Positions 47,713 to 61,200 of a stretch of DNA of 64,000 bases are shown here, in pieces. The stretch is taken from contig VZTJ01000242.1 of assembly GCA_013397795.1 (NCBI GenBank), positions 538,419 to 602,418 on the forward strand, given 5' to 3'. Each line of letters starts with the position of its first letter. Position 1 is the stretch's first letter. The stretch comes from Orthonyx spaldingii (lineage: Eukaryota; Chordata; Aves; Passeriformes; Orthonychidae). The notes beneath the pieces are model-generated. The model searched no databases. It was not told the origin of the DNA and saw nothing but the letters and a program-made list of their open reading frames with translations. Both the position numbers and the translations under genes were made by a program.

Positions 47713-47930
47713 AAGCCCCCTTTAGGTGCTGGAAGGATACAATGACATCACCTCAGAGCCTTCTCTTTCCATGCTGAACAACCCCAGTTCTTCATAGAAG
47801 AGCTGCTTCAGCCTTCTGATCATCTCTGTGGCCTCTTTGGAACTCACTTCAACAGGTTCATATCCTTGTGCTGGGGGCTACAGAGATGGACTCAGTACTT
47901 CAGGCGCCATCTCACAAGAGCGAAGATTCA
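47713..47930 (-). repeat. CR1 LINE fragment
   Basis: On the plus strand the order 'gctggaagg', 'agccttctctttccatgctg', 'aacaaccccagttcttcata', 'ggagctacagag'-like and 'gcgccatctcacaagagcg' is the reverse complement of the CR1 3' region. It is about 220 bases, with both ends truncated. Confidence 0.85.
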
Positions 47931-50900
47931 TCAGACTGAAGCCATTTCTAAGACAAAGGTAAAGAAAAATTGCTTGGTTTTCCTTACCTTGAACTCCAGT
48001 GACTTCCTGCAAGAAAATGGCAGGAGGACACAGTTGGCACAGTAGGTAGATTTGTGCCTTCTCCTGTGCATCATTCAGTGGGGACCATTAGAACTGATGC
48101 GGCCTCTTTCCTGTTAAGGGATACAAAGGTACACTACTGCTCGGCAGAACTGGAGCTTCCTTTCACAATTCTGGGTAAGAGCATGGTCTTCTAACTTCTC
48201 CTTCCTTGTATGCTTCTGCAGAAATTGCAAACACTGCTAGGACAAATGTCTTTGGGAAATGTATTTGCATTTCAGTCTGTCTATGGAAAAGGATATGAAG
48301 TATTCCAGCCTATGCTAAAGATCTGCTGAAAAATTCAGCAGATTCTGATCTTCCAGCATCAGGAGTAATCTTCTAGTACTATTTGCATAGCACTGAAATT
48401 AAAGAACCGCATTTATCATTTCTCGGTTAAAGCAGACATTCCATTTGACAGCAATGGAATTAAAAGTTGAAGCTCATCTGATTTTATTTACCTTACACAA
48501 GATGCTTGATCATATTAAAGACGCAGTTTCCAATCATTCATCCAGGTAAAACTCAAACTATGTTTTTAAGGCCTTGTTGGTATCAAATCCTTTTGAATTG
48601 CTGTCATTTAGGCTGAGTTTTATACCATCCTGCCTAAGGATGAACAAATGCATATCAAATTTCCTTTGAAGCTGTGGTTATTTTTTTCAGACAGGAAATA
48701 TTGCAGGACAGAACTTGATTCAGAACCTGAGTTTGAGTGTTCAAGATGCTGACCAGATGAATTTTGAACTGGCATTCATGGTGGGGCACAGGAACACTGG
48801 TGAGAGATGGGCCTTTCTATGAGAGCACTTGTTAAGGATGCTAACCCTGGGTCTAGTGCTGGGCTGTGCAGGCAGGTACCCTTCCAGGTACCCAGGAACC
48901 TCTCACCCAGACAGCTCAACAAGCTCACCACAGGTGAAGCAGCCTGGGCTGAACAGTCAGGGCAGCCACATTTGCTCAGAGCAAGTGTTAGGACAGCACA
49001 GCAGTTTGCACGACCAGGAAGCTTTGGGTGCTTAGTCTGTTCTTCCTCCTCCCGCTGCAGCTGTCTAAGTACCTGCATTCTAAATATTTTGTGTGCATGC
49101 TGAAGCCACACCTACACACCACAGGCTGAGCACATGCAGTGCACATCCCTACCTGGATGCTTACTGCCTGTTGCTCTCCTATGCTCTTTCCAGTCTGTGT
49201 GGTCACCCCCCACCCAAAGTTCAGAGACTCCTATGGTGCATGTCTCCTCTTCCTCATTCTCCAGCATAGATTACTTGCTTCTGTCCACTTAATGGGCAAC
49301 CTGTTGTCATGGGGTAGGAGTTAAAAAGGAGTTGTGTGCTCCTGGAGGGCTACAGGAGACAGCAGTGCTCTGTTTGGAAACAGGAGCAGCTGCACAGCAC
49401 ATTCCCCAGCAGAGCTTGGGTAGAGGAGCTGGTTGCCTCTGCTGCTCTTCCAGCTCCAGAGAGCTGTGAGCTCTGCCTCAGGCATTATCAACCTGTGAAT
49501 TCAGATGTCCCAAAGCAGCCCTTTTTTGCAACATTGACATACAAACTGCACAAACACATTCAAAATGCTTATTATTAAAAAAAACCCTATGTGATGCGAG
49601 TGTGAAATGGTGATGCACACATCATTCTGCCAGCAGATGGCAATCAAAACAAAGAAACATGATTACTGATGATAAATAATTCCACATGAGTCAGGTACAT
49701 TTTATTCAGGGGAGCAATGCAGTTGCCACCCACAGTGAGGGGGTACGTGGCAGAGGGGTAGTGGGCTGAGGACAGGCCAAGAAGAGCTGCCCACATTAAA
49801 AAAAGCAGAGCACACAATGACGTCCCTTCTGCCTCTCCCCGTTGGACACATTCCTAGGAAGATTTTATAAGAAACCCCCAGACATGCTTTAATATCTGGA
49901 GATGGCAAACAATTGCAATTCAACTCTCCACAGGAGATGTGGTCCTTGTGATGTCCCACACACAGGAGAAGAAATAAAGAGATCTGACAGAGGCTCATAC
50001 CTTGCATATGTGGGGCAGCAGCTGCAGTGGGTGCAGAGAAGCAGGTGAGGAATTTCCAGGTCTAATAAGCGTTAAGCTCATGGTGGTAGGAGCAGCAGAA
50101 AAGCCTAGTGAGGAGAAGTGAGTGGGGGAAGAAAAAGGGAGGGTAGCTTCTATAGTGAAGATAGTTGAGGGAAAAAAATGTTGGTAATAAAAGGAAAATT
50201 ATAAAACCCCTGCATTCGTCCCTGGTTTCATGATGTATCAAGTAAAGGTATGAGAGGCAAGTTTAGCCGTAGTATATAAAAGCATCTCTGCAAGAAATGA
50301 GATAGAATATACACTGGGTTCAACAGCCTTAATTCAATCCATGGAAAAAATGTGTAGGAGTCCAGTTCTTGTGGTTCATACATCCCTAGAACAGAACCTG
50401 GCACCTTATTTGCCTCTATGGTGAGCCACAGCTAGGATGTGGACAGAGCAGGTGTGCAGTAAGAAAGGAAGAGCTATGAAACATCACAGCAGCTAACTGC
50501 TGTAAGTTGACTGTTTCTGGTTCTGCTTTCCTGGAAGTCAGTTTCCACATGAAGTCTAGTGAATCCATTGCTTTAGAAACTCCAGAAGCCCAGAGAAAGA
50601 TGGAGTCTTGGTACTGGTGACAAGAGGGAAGTCTTTGGGTCAAACACTCCACTAACACCTTCTAGGAACACTGTCAGCAGCATTTTTGAGCTTTATAATG
50701 AGACTGACAGTACTGGGCTAGCAGGGATCTGGAGAGGAGCAAACCCAGAAGGAGCACCAAACTCAAATACTAAGCTATGGAACAGTCAGTGCTTCACACA
50801 CACAGCACAACATCCTGCAACGGCAATCCAAGACTTGTGATTTAAATTAGCTTCCGGAGCAAGCTGGGTGAGCTATTTCTTCAGGTTTCCTCTTGCACAT

Positions 50901-52700
50901 TAGAAGTGTGCTGAACACGTTGCATATCGTCAGGAAGGCAGCACACTGACAATCGCATCTCCTTGTGCTGTCCTGCTGCTCACCAGAGCCATGCACAAAG
51001 AAGCAAGCACTGCAGTTCACTAATTATTAGTGGCCTCACTAAATGTGAGCCCCCAAATACCTACACACAGATAACTACTTAATTCTTGGGTCTGCCAGCA
51101 CCACTATATACCAGAAAACTTCACAGCCATTGTTTTGTGTGTGCCCAGAGCTTTGATTAGGAGCTGAAGCCACTCCAGGAGAACAGCCAGCAACTTTACA
51201 GATTAAAGAAGATGAGGAGCTCCTTATAAGTTTGTACTGAAAGGGATCCGTCTAGTTCAAGTCTTCACCTACATACATGCTCCATTTTCCCTTCTTCAGT
51301 GGTTTTTGCCCAAAAATCTACCAGAAGTCCTCCTCTCACCCTCATAAGAGAGGAAATGCTGAGGCAGGGCAAGCCATATCCTCTCCAACACTACAGCAAC
51401 CAGGTCAGGTGTCTACAAGTGCAGACTTGGAAGGCTTTGATTGCTACAGTCTGCCCTGCACACCACAGTACACAGAGTGTTTCTGCTGCCTTTTTTTAAT
51501 GCCGCATTCACTCTGCTTTGTTTGCTTTGCTTGATACTGAATTTATGGCCATGCTATTTCTTTGTAATGCATTCTGCCTACGTGGTGTAATTACTGATGC
51601 TTGCTAGTTTGACTCTTCAGGATTTCTATCTGCTATATTCTCCCAATTCAAGTCTTTCTAAAAACATGTCAGAGTAGCCAGAATCCTTGCATACAGCAGA
51701 GAAAGATACACTTGACTAACATTACTCTCCTTTGTTGCAGTGGTGAAGGACCAGAAGTAGGTATCAATACATTTTGCAGGCATCTTTGCATGTTAGGAAT
51801 AAACTGATTAGCAGCAAAAGTGGCAGCATGTTCTGTATGTGATACAAGGAGAAAGGTCTTTTAGCATCTTGTCACTGAGTAATCTATCATAAATTCTTGT
51901 AAACCCATCATATTATTCAAAGTAGTAAGCAGAATATGAAAAACATTATCCAGTAGCAATGGCCTTTCCCTAGAGAATTTGGTTTGCTTGCTAGTGCTCC
52001 TTTCTTGTCCCATGCATTTCCACCCATCCTTCTTTGGTAATGCCTGTCCATTCTCTTATCTCTTCCCTGGTTTTTACCCTTCTCCTTGGGGATCCCCAGT
52101 GGTAATCCTATACTTTTGTGCTTTTAACTTTAAAAGAAACTTTCTCACTGTCACCGAGTGGCTTGTTCCCACCTACGAAAGATCCTGCTTGCCCACTCTT
52201 GTTTGAGAGTATGGAGCCAAAAGGTGCTTCTGGGCACCTTGTCAGTACGCTCCTAGCAGCAGCTCACCCTTTGCCATGGCACATTCCTTCAGATTCCTGC
52301 CATATGCTGTCCTTCATTGCCGGATATGTCTCCCCACCATCCCTACATCTCCTCTCTCCTGCCTCGGTTGTGTCCATGTGCTCCTGCTCTCTTCCATTTG
52401 ATCACTGCTACACACTTAGGCCAGAGCTTGCCTTGGGCAACAGAAAAGCACTGCACCAGATCCTGTGCAAGAACCTCCTCAACCCAACACAGGCACTTTG
52501 AAAATGCAGCTGCCAAACCCCAGGGCACGCTGCAGTGATGACTCTCCAGCAGAAGAGACACTTCTGAAGAGTCACTTAGCTCCTAACAGGTTCAGTCAGC
52601 CTGAACATATTAATGAGAACCACTTCCCTAACATTTGCAGAGCATTCTGGAATAGGCAGTGGAAATGCTTGAGGTGTTGAGGCCATTTCTGCCTTGGAAA
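47931..52700. other. Intergenic, no supported gene
   Basis: No known protein or RNA. The part at 48400-48680 is AT-rich, free of simple repeats and contains several ATTAAAG-type cores, so it is another weak candidate for a conserved non-coding element. 48.8-50 kb and 52-52.6 kb have overlapping open frames on both strands with no supporting evidence. Confidence 0.55.
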
Positions 52701-52731
52701 AGAAGGAAACACACAAAGTTATTTTGCTTGT

Positions 52732-52737
52732 TTTAAT
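52732..52737 (-). terminator. GAK: Distal poly(A) signal ATTAAA
   Basis: On the minus strand ATTAAA is followed 15-20 bases on by a GU-rich 'tttgtgtgt' element (52709-52717). This is the standard layout for cleavage and polyadenylation. Cleavage would fall near 52715-52722. Confidence 0.45.
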
Positions 52738-54291
52738 TGATCACTGGTTAAATTGTAATACATTTCAAAGCAAAATATTCTGTTCAAGGACATTGTACCA
52801 AACATTAAATCTACTTTTAAACAAGGCTTAATTTGACTAATTTACCTTATATACATACAGGTATAAGTTTCATTTCACTAGTAGCAAAATTACACAGTAC
52901 ATTGCATTTCCTGAAAGATGGAAAAAACAGGACTTGAGTGTCTGTTCTGTCCTTCCACACACTTCAAATCAGAAAAAAACCCACAGGTATTGAAAGTACA
53001 ATCACAACTACAGGTAAATACAATAAGGACCTCAGAGCAAGCCAAGACCTTATGAGAGATGACAATCACTTCTAGAAATCTACATTGCAAATATACAGTA
53101 CATTCCACTAAAGAGTTTTGGGAGTTCTCATGATGCCTCTTAATCCCCTTTTGGTAATAAAAGCTTATGACAACATGTATCCTTCATAAAAATTAATGAA
53201 TTCATATTTTTGGAGCATATGTTGGAAGCTTAACGCAGTCTAAACTGCAGTCCACGATAAGCTCACCCAAAGAGAGAGCAAGCAAGCATTGCAAGATTGA
53301 TCAAGTTCAGAACCAGAGCTCAGCTCCTCATCATTGGGCTTCTGGGTGCGAGAGCTGCTCTGCACCAGGGACAGGCTCAAAGAGTGGGATATGATACATT
53401 CCTTTACAGCTTTCACAGGTCAGTCACCTGCAAGTTCTTGACAGAAAAAGTCAACAGACTCATACCAGATAAATTTGAAGGTATTTACAAAGCAGCCGTT
53501 ACATTGCAATTGTGAGACAATTACAGACACAGCTAAGGAGCAACAAGGTTTCCACATTTATGCTATCCCTGAAACACTTCTGTGAGCAGCAGAGAATGCA
53601 GCGGCCAGCAAGTATGCAAACACACTGCCACTGCTTAGGAAACTGCAATCTGGCCTCAGGAGGTGGAACGGTACACAGAACCCAGCAGGCCCAAAGGTCT
53701 GATGAGATTTCTGTTACGCTCAAACTCTGCTTTGGTTTGTGCAAAATATTAATCTTGTGCATGTAGCTTTCACAAACTGTTGCTCTGTGCTTGGCAAGAC
53801 AAAATGGGATGGACTGTCCAGAATTACTGAGGAAATGGAGGTAAACAAGGCATTTTCCGTAAGCACTAGTTACTCTCACAAGTACAACACCAAGGACTCT
53901 GCCACTGTTCCAAGGAAATGTACTTCATCAGCACTGTTGGATGTTTTCTGTTCTGTGCTTGCTGAAGAGGCTACCATTGATTAGCAAATAGCTGAATTTG
54001 ACCCAACTAACAATGCTGAGGAACTTTTCCTTCCAGGCTTTATGTCTAACTAACCAATAACACTCTTTGCTGCTCCTAAGGAACTCTGACAGCACTAGGA
54101 AACACCAAACAGGTATGCCCGAGGTTGAAGACACCAACTGATTTCCTCGAACACAGATGAAACAGATCACTTGTTTCTATTAGGCAGACTCCAGCCACAC
54201 ACGCTCTTAACACCAATTCTTCTTCACAGACCTGTTTTAAAAGTTATGTTGCCGGACTCCCCAGATCTAACAGCAATGTAACACAAACAAT

Positions 54292-54297
54292 TTTATT
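54292..54297 (-). terminator. GAK: Proximal poly(A) signal AATAAA
   Basis: On the minus strand AATAAA is followed by 'attgtttgtgtt', a GU-rich downstream element. It would end the GAK message about 3.8 kb after the stop codon. Confidence 0.4.
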
Positions 54298-57200
54298 AAA
54301 AAGTAAGTAGTGGTAACATGTTCAATCATTTTTTAAACCTGCTTTATAGAAACTTTTGGGAAAAAAAATGCTAAGGATTCGGCACTCCCACCTGTTACAG
54401 TCAGTCAGCAGCATTCTAAAAGGGCTGGAAAAGCAGGCTGCAAATCAGGTTCTCTCTACTAGTCTAGACCTGTTTTTAGCAGAGGTAGGTAGCAACAGGT
54501 CAGTGGAGAGAGACTTACAAAACAGTATTTCAGAAGTACTGTAGAGCCCTGGTGTTTTTCGCTACTCTTCCTTTACTCTATCTTGTCCTGTTTTCCTTTT
54601 TTCTTGCATTAACCACGTCAGCCTACTTACTTTTGGAAAATGAGCCCTGGTAGGCTGCAAACAATGCATAACATTAGTCAGGTGTTGTTACCAGACAGAG
54701 GAACAACCAACATGGGCCAGCAGGCACCACAATTTGCTGCAAGAGTCAAAGAGGTGCTGCACAAAAGAACCTCAAGTACCACATGCAAAGCCTGGTAGGC
54801 ACAGTATGAACCTGCTGGCAACACCCACTACTTCAGCTTCAAGCTTCACAGCCAGTAGAAGCAGATATGAAGGCCAGCTTTCAGGGATTCAACACTTCAA
54901 AACTTAACTATGCAATGACCAATTAACATGAATGGAAAATACACATTTTAAGCAAAGAGAGAATCCAGCCAAGTCTCTGAATCATTTTTTTCTGAAGCCA
55001 GTTCTAAAAGCTTTTTAGTTTATGGACACTAGGAATGCAGCTACAGTGAAATGTGTGTGTAATCATTTGAGTGCACTCCTAATCCATAGAGCAGACAATT
55101 AATGATCAAGTACAAAGCCTGCAAAAAGTTGAAAAGCTCTCATTCTCATATTTTCTACCATTTTTATTACTGTTTTAAGATGTATTGATACAACTGCTGG
55201 ACTTTTTCTTCCAAATGACCCTCTCCCACAAAAGCAACATGAAGACTCAATATACATTTATATGAAATATACTTTAACTTTCTTCTTCCCAGATTCTTGT
55301 ATCCAATATATGTCTTACATGAATAAACACCTTTAGTGGTCCTCATGCTGCTTTGTGTTCCACAGAAAGCAAAACTTCCGCTTATTATGTTCATATTCAC
55401 CACTTGAACTTTTTTTAATTTCCAAATTACAGTTTGCTTACAGAACCTTAGTGAAATTCCCATTGTTTGCACATTCTGGTACGTAACACAGATAAATTGC
55501 ACAGTTACAAGAAATAAAACCAAAACCAAAGAACCCTACATGAAAGAGTTTCACTGTCAAGATTTATCGGTTTGCCAAACTAAGCCTCTCCCAGATTCTT
55601 AGCAGCAAAACTTAATTACATAGAAAGGAGCAGGACAGAGAAATCAGCCAGTTCCCCCACTGAGAACCAGAGCTGACTAAGCCATAAAATACACTGAAGA
55701 GTTTTGTCAACCTGATGGAAGTTTCAGTAATTATCTAACGGCTTTTGGAAGAATCCATAGCCAAACTTCTTGATTTCCCATAGTTTTAAAAAGAGAGAGC
55801 TAATTTCAAGAGATCTTCAGTTTCAGGTAAAAAACTTGCACTCATGTTTTTCCCTGCTTACTTAAAATCACATCTAAGGTTCTGCTCTGATGTTTCAATA
55901 AAATTTTGCAAGCAAGAGTAGAGAAATTAAAAAAATATTAATGTAGAAATCATCCAGATAATGCTACCAAATATACAAAGCAGAGGAAGATATTTTCCTC
56001 CCAATTTTCACATTTTAATTTTTTAAACACATATTTCAAAAGAGCAATTAAAAATGTATGCCTCAAAATGAAGTTGCCTGTATGTGCTGAATGAACATGG
56101 GTGTTTAAAGCAATACTTCCTTATTCTAAGCAGCTTCCTCAGAAATGCTTTATCTCTCAACTGTATATAGCACTACAGTCAAAGTCACTATATATCTGTG
56201 TCTGTCTTTTTAAACCTATTACTAGACAGCATTTGCCCTAGAACTGTAAAGAGCCATGCAGGTCTCCCACAAACCTATCCTACCAGCAGAAGCCTTTAAT
56301 TTCCACGGATGCAGAACACATAGACAAAGAATTAATGAAGTGTCCAAAGGAAAAATATTAACTCTTACTTTAAATCAGACAGCAAGTTACATACTTTCAT
56401 GAAGAAATCTACTGAGATTTAAGACTGCTTCGAAGCAGTAATTGAAATACAACAGCAGCTATGAATAATATATAACCTTCCTGATCCATACGGATCCTAG
56501 CTTCATCTTAAAAAAAAAAAAAAAAAATCACAGCAGCTGAATATATATGCAAATATACACAAAACCTTTGATCAGAGGTTAATAAGTAACTGTGTTATAT
56601 CAGAGCTAGAGACTAGGCCAGTGTTCAGCGGTCTCTCACCCATCAGCTCTTGGGCTGGTGCAGAAGTAGAAAATCTCATCCAACACACTGTTCAGGTGGC
56701 ATTAGAATCTCATATTTCCTGTTCAGATGTTGCTCAGCTGAACAGTTACCTCTGCTAACAATACAGCTTCCCTCTCAGTTAAGCATGCAAAATGTATAAA
56801 AAGGCAAGTGATCAAAATATCCCCTTGAATGCCCAACTGTACTGTATCAAGAGACTGCCTCTGAAGATTTAATACCCCAGCACTAATTTTCAACATTTTC
56901 AAACTTGACATGAAAATTGCATTTTGTTATTACACAGAGTATAACAGTCATTGGTCATTTGTATCATTCACCCCAGCACTAGTGAAAAAGTGCCTTCTGA
57001 ACAGGGATGAGAAAACATGGCAAGTTTTGTTAGCAAGTTGTGTCTCTTACCTTGCACTAAGCAGTGCATGGAAATGGCTGAGTAGAAATTCAACAGTCTA
57101 CCAAGACACACCATGTTTTCACATGCACTGATGCCATGCATATCTCAAAACCACAGAAGTTCAAACATGCAGCAAAATGTTTGTTAAAGCACTTTAAATG

Positions 57201-58127
57201 CTCTCCAAATGATAATGAGTGATTTAATACTCAGACAAATCAAAGCACAGTAAAAGGTTTGTGCTTACACTTCAAGTTTCAGAGTAACATTGTTTCTATC
57301 AGAGTATCTGAAGTGCAATGAAAGGAAGTTCCACTGAAATCAGAAGCAAGAGACACCATTTAAAGAACTAGGAAAATAAGCATAGGTCAGTACTGCCTTC
57401 CAAAAGTAAATAATAAATAACAAAACACCAGGAACATGCAGACCTTAGAGTCAAAATTCCTTTTGAGATTCATGATATGTAAAAAAAAAAAAAAAATCAG
57501 AAAAAAATCAGGAATAACCCTATCTGACTTTCCCACATGTTGTGTATTTTTGGCTAAACAACTGTTACTCTGTTGTAAGGAACACAGATATTACCATAAA
57601 ACATTATTTACAGAATGATTATCAGATTGATTATATAAAATACAGATGAAAATATACACCCTTAGGTTTGAGATAAGCCAAGCAAATTCACTGCTTCTAA
57701 CTAAAGCACTTTGAAGACGGCGACAGGCACCAAATATCAAAACTGAATCACAAAACTGCTCAAAGTAACAGACAAATTTGGGAAGATAGAGGTACAGCAA
57801 AGATCAATTAAGTTGGATCGATTTATAACTAATACTAGCCTAACAGGAATTATTTAGCTTCATTAAAATTCTATTTTTCTTATACAAAACTGAAGAGAAA
57901 CCTTTACTCCCAGACTGTGATTTCTACAGGTACTTTGCAGCTTTTTTCTTAATGCATCTATGTAATGCTTTGTACTCTGCATCTTAAAAAATACATCCCC
58001 ACATTTAAGTGCATGACTAGAAACTGTGCTGAAATCATGGAAAAGCACTTCATAAATCTCAGGCGCAATGAAGTCATAACAATGCTCAGCTCCAGTTTCT
58101 GGAAGCAGTTCTGTGAAAGGTGAAGTT

Positions 58128-58229
58128 TCAGAAAAGGGACTTCGATCCCTGGTTTTCGAACTCTGACCATGCATCATTCAGTTCCATAAAGATCATTTTG
58201 GCATATTGCTCGTAAGGTTGTCCTGTGGC
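58128..58229 (-). CDS. GAK: GAK last coding exon (J-domain end, stop)
   Basis: 33 codons plus stop. The acceptor CAG is at 58232-58230. '[20 protein letters not shown]' forms the last J-domain helices that contact HSC70. The stop codon is at 58130-58128. Confidence 0.97.
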   Translation of the reverse strand, partial: ATGQPYEQYAKMIFMELNDAWSEFENQGSKSLF

Positions 58230-61200
58230 CTGGAAACAAAGAGAACGTACCATAAGCATAAAAACATTAGGAACTAGGTCACTTAGAAAAGATCCCACCC
58301 CTTTTATATTTGCTGTCTTATTCAACACCTATAGACTGCTTTGTGAATAGCAGTTGAGAGACACAGAACTCTCTCCAACCTTATCCAAAGGTTGCCATGA
58401 GTATTTTAAACAAATCCAAATCCTTGGTTTCTGTACTTTACTTTCAAGCGTTCAGTACAATTCATAAATAATTGAAACATAGCTAAAAACAGTTTTCAAA
58501 ATTATTTTCAAAAATAGTTTTAGTTATTATTACTTACCAATCAAATTAAGTAATTTTTGGAATTGCTTCCTGAGAGATCTTGCAAGTAGTGCACAAGGAT
58601 AAAATCTGAGTTGTATTTAAGACAACATCTTTTGAATGGATTCCCTGGAGAAAAATCTGTTGCTGGTTGTGAATGATGCTAAGACTCAACATAACTGACA
58701 TAGCACTTCCTGTGTGTTTGCTTTCATACTCAAAGATAGTATGCTCCTGATTCCCTGCCTGTTTCACAGCAGCCCTGACTCTGGGCCAACACAATCCAAT
58801 CCTCGTGGTTACTAAAGATCCAGCCCCAAAAGATGGTTCTCTGCAACATAAAAGGGAAGCCCCACAGCCCCCTCCAGTATCCTTCCCCTTCTCCTACTGC
58901 TTAGCTTTTGGCATCTGCAGTACTTCATCAATCCTTTTACAGAGTGCTTTAACAGGTAAGTGGCAGAGTAAAATAACAAGGAAGACAAATAAGCCTTAAA
59001 GAGAGCTGTGTTCTGACACTGATGCGTTAAGGGGCTTACAGAAAACACTTAAAAAACCACCACAAAGGCGGAAGAAGTCACATAGCCAAGAACACTGAAG
59101 GACGGGGAATTAAAAAATCAAAAAATGTCTTGTTTTTTCTGTTATGGATAAGACAACATAGGATTTGGACTGCTGCTCACTAAATCACCAGCTAATGCAA
59201 ACCTGAAAATTCAAAGCAGGTATGTCCAATGCTTATCTTTATATCTAATGCAACAGCTCAGAACAAGAAGCTACCTTGATACATTGGGACACATTAACTA
59301 TTCTCTAAAAGACAAATGCAGAGTAATATTCATTACGTATTTTTCATGTGATAATTTGCTTATTCTAGTAAGTTTACTTTTTCAAGTAAAAATGGTTTAG
59401 TCAATGAGGTTCAGCAGGTTTTTCCTACCAGTTTTGCTGTGGCAGCCTCTAAGTCTTCATATTAGTTCTAAAAGACTTGAAGTTTCAGCTCACAGAAATG
59501 AAAGAGATTCCACTAATCTGCACTAAATCTGCCAGCTGTCAGTCAGAACCCAGGATGACTGACTCTGGTGCTCAGTACAACCTTCACGAGACCTTTTATT
59601 TGTTAACACTTCTCTGCTGAAGTCTGTGCTGTGTCAGGATGACAAGAATAATCCTGTACTACCTGAATGAAGTAGAACACCACATTCAGAAGACAATGGA
59701 AGCAAAGTGTAGAACATCTAGGGTGCTGATGGAGAAGCAAGGCATTTGCCAGTAACCGGTATGGTGTGGTAAAAACAGTTTGTATTCCTTCTGAAATAAA
59801 GATCAGAGGAACACACTCACCTTATCAGGATGAACCACAAGCACTGCTCTCCTGTAGTACTTCTTTACTTGTTCAGGAGTTACTAAATCTGCCATGCTGA
59901 CTGGTTTCCACTTATTTTCCCCTTCCCAAAGCACTGTATGAAGAGTGGATATTAATGCTCTGATGTTTCTCTCCTTTCCTTCAATCCATTCAAGAATCTG
60001 GGAAAATGAGAATATATAGAACTGAATGCAGCACTGTAAACATTCTCAGCCTCTACAGACATACTCTTCACTCTCTGCAAGCCTACATGATCATTACGCA
60101 AATACAGTTGTCCTACTGAACTCACTCCCCAAATTCAATTGTCTTAGCCACCCAAAAGTGATACTTTGCATATAGCACTAGGGAATATCTCACCGTTACT
60201 AGTTTATTGCAGAAATTCAGTCATTGCAAGAGAAATTACTGAGATAGTTACATGTTACAAACCTCTGTAAAATTAATGGCAAGACAATTACAGCAGTAAT
60301 TAAAAACATCTGTTACAATTAGATATTACATTAATCTCATCCCTGTCAGGGCGCACACACTGAAATTATTACTTGAATTGTACAAAAGTGTAAATATATA
60401 TTAAAACTTCTATTGTACAAGCTTTGTACAAAATACCATGTCTATTAATATTTCATGTTTACTTAAGCAACCTGCAGAGGTGAACAAACTAAAGTGTTCT
60501 TTGAGATATCCCCAAAGTGAAGTAGAGTAACTTTTCAGACTTTAATAGCAATATTCAAGCCATGATATAGGGATATAGTGTTTTCACTGAACACTTATAC
60601 AGTGTGAATATCACTGCCCTCTATCCCCATCGAGGAGGGTAACTAAATAGCTGTACTTATTTCTATTTATGGTAATTTATGTTAAAAGGTACCCATGTAA
60701 GCTATGCACTCTCTTCAGGCAGGACACTTCATAAAAACAAATTTCAGCATCCCTCTAAAGTTCTTTTACAAACTTTTCTAAAGCACCATAAAGACTACAA
60801 AACCAGAAGTATATTAAATATGTGAAGTTATCAATGACTAATGCATCAAAAAAAATCTGAACATCAAGGAACACCTCCCAAACTAGTTACATAGCCTATC
60901 TCCAGAAATGCACCTTCTAGTAATTTCTTAGGACAGCAGCAGCACTTGTTATCCAGGAAATGAAAGTACATGGTCACCCTGAAGACAGCTATTCTCACAT
61001 GCCTCATTTTTAAAGCCTATTTTTGTATTAGCAGCTACATCTATCTTTTCTAAAGCATGACCATTAATTTCTCTGTTAGTCACTGTATCCTTCTGCTCTG
61101 TTATCAGCAGTTCTAAGCATAAGATCAGGTTTTTTTATTTTTTAAAATCAAAATCACTGTTAAACAAACCTTGAGTTTCAAGGGGTCCATATCTTTAGAC

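Larger units (their letters stand above)
52715..58127 (-). other. GAK: Probable long 3' UTR of GAK (with alternative poly(A) sites)
   Basis: Downstream of the GAK stop codon the minus strand is AT-rich, has no repeat family I recognise, and contains poly(A) signals at the positions listed separately. The simplest reading is a last exon that continues as a 3' UTR of 3.8 or 5.4 kb. A shorter UTR using an unnoticed signal nearer the stop is possible, in which case most of this stretch is intergenic. An A18 run lies at 56510-56527 and an A run near 57481. Confidence 0.4.

Noticed and set aside
58230..58328. A methionine-started frame extending upstream of the last GAK exon
   Set aside because: This is intron read-through. 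The CAG acceptor at 58232-58230 and the conserved join [12 protein letters not shown] show the coding part starts at 58229.
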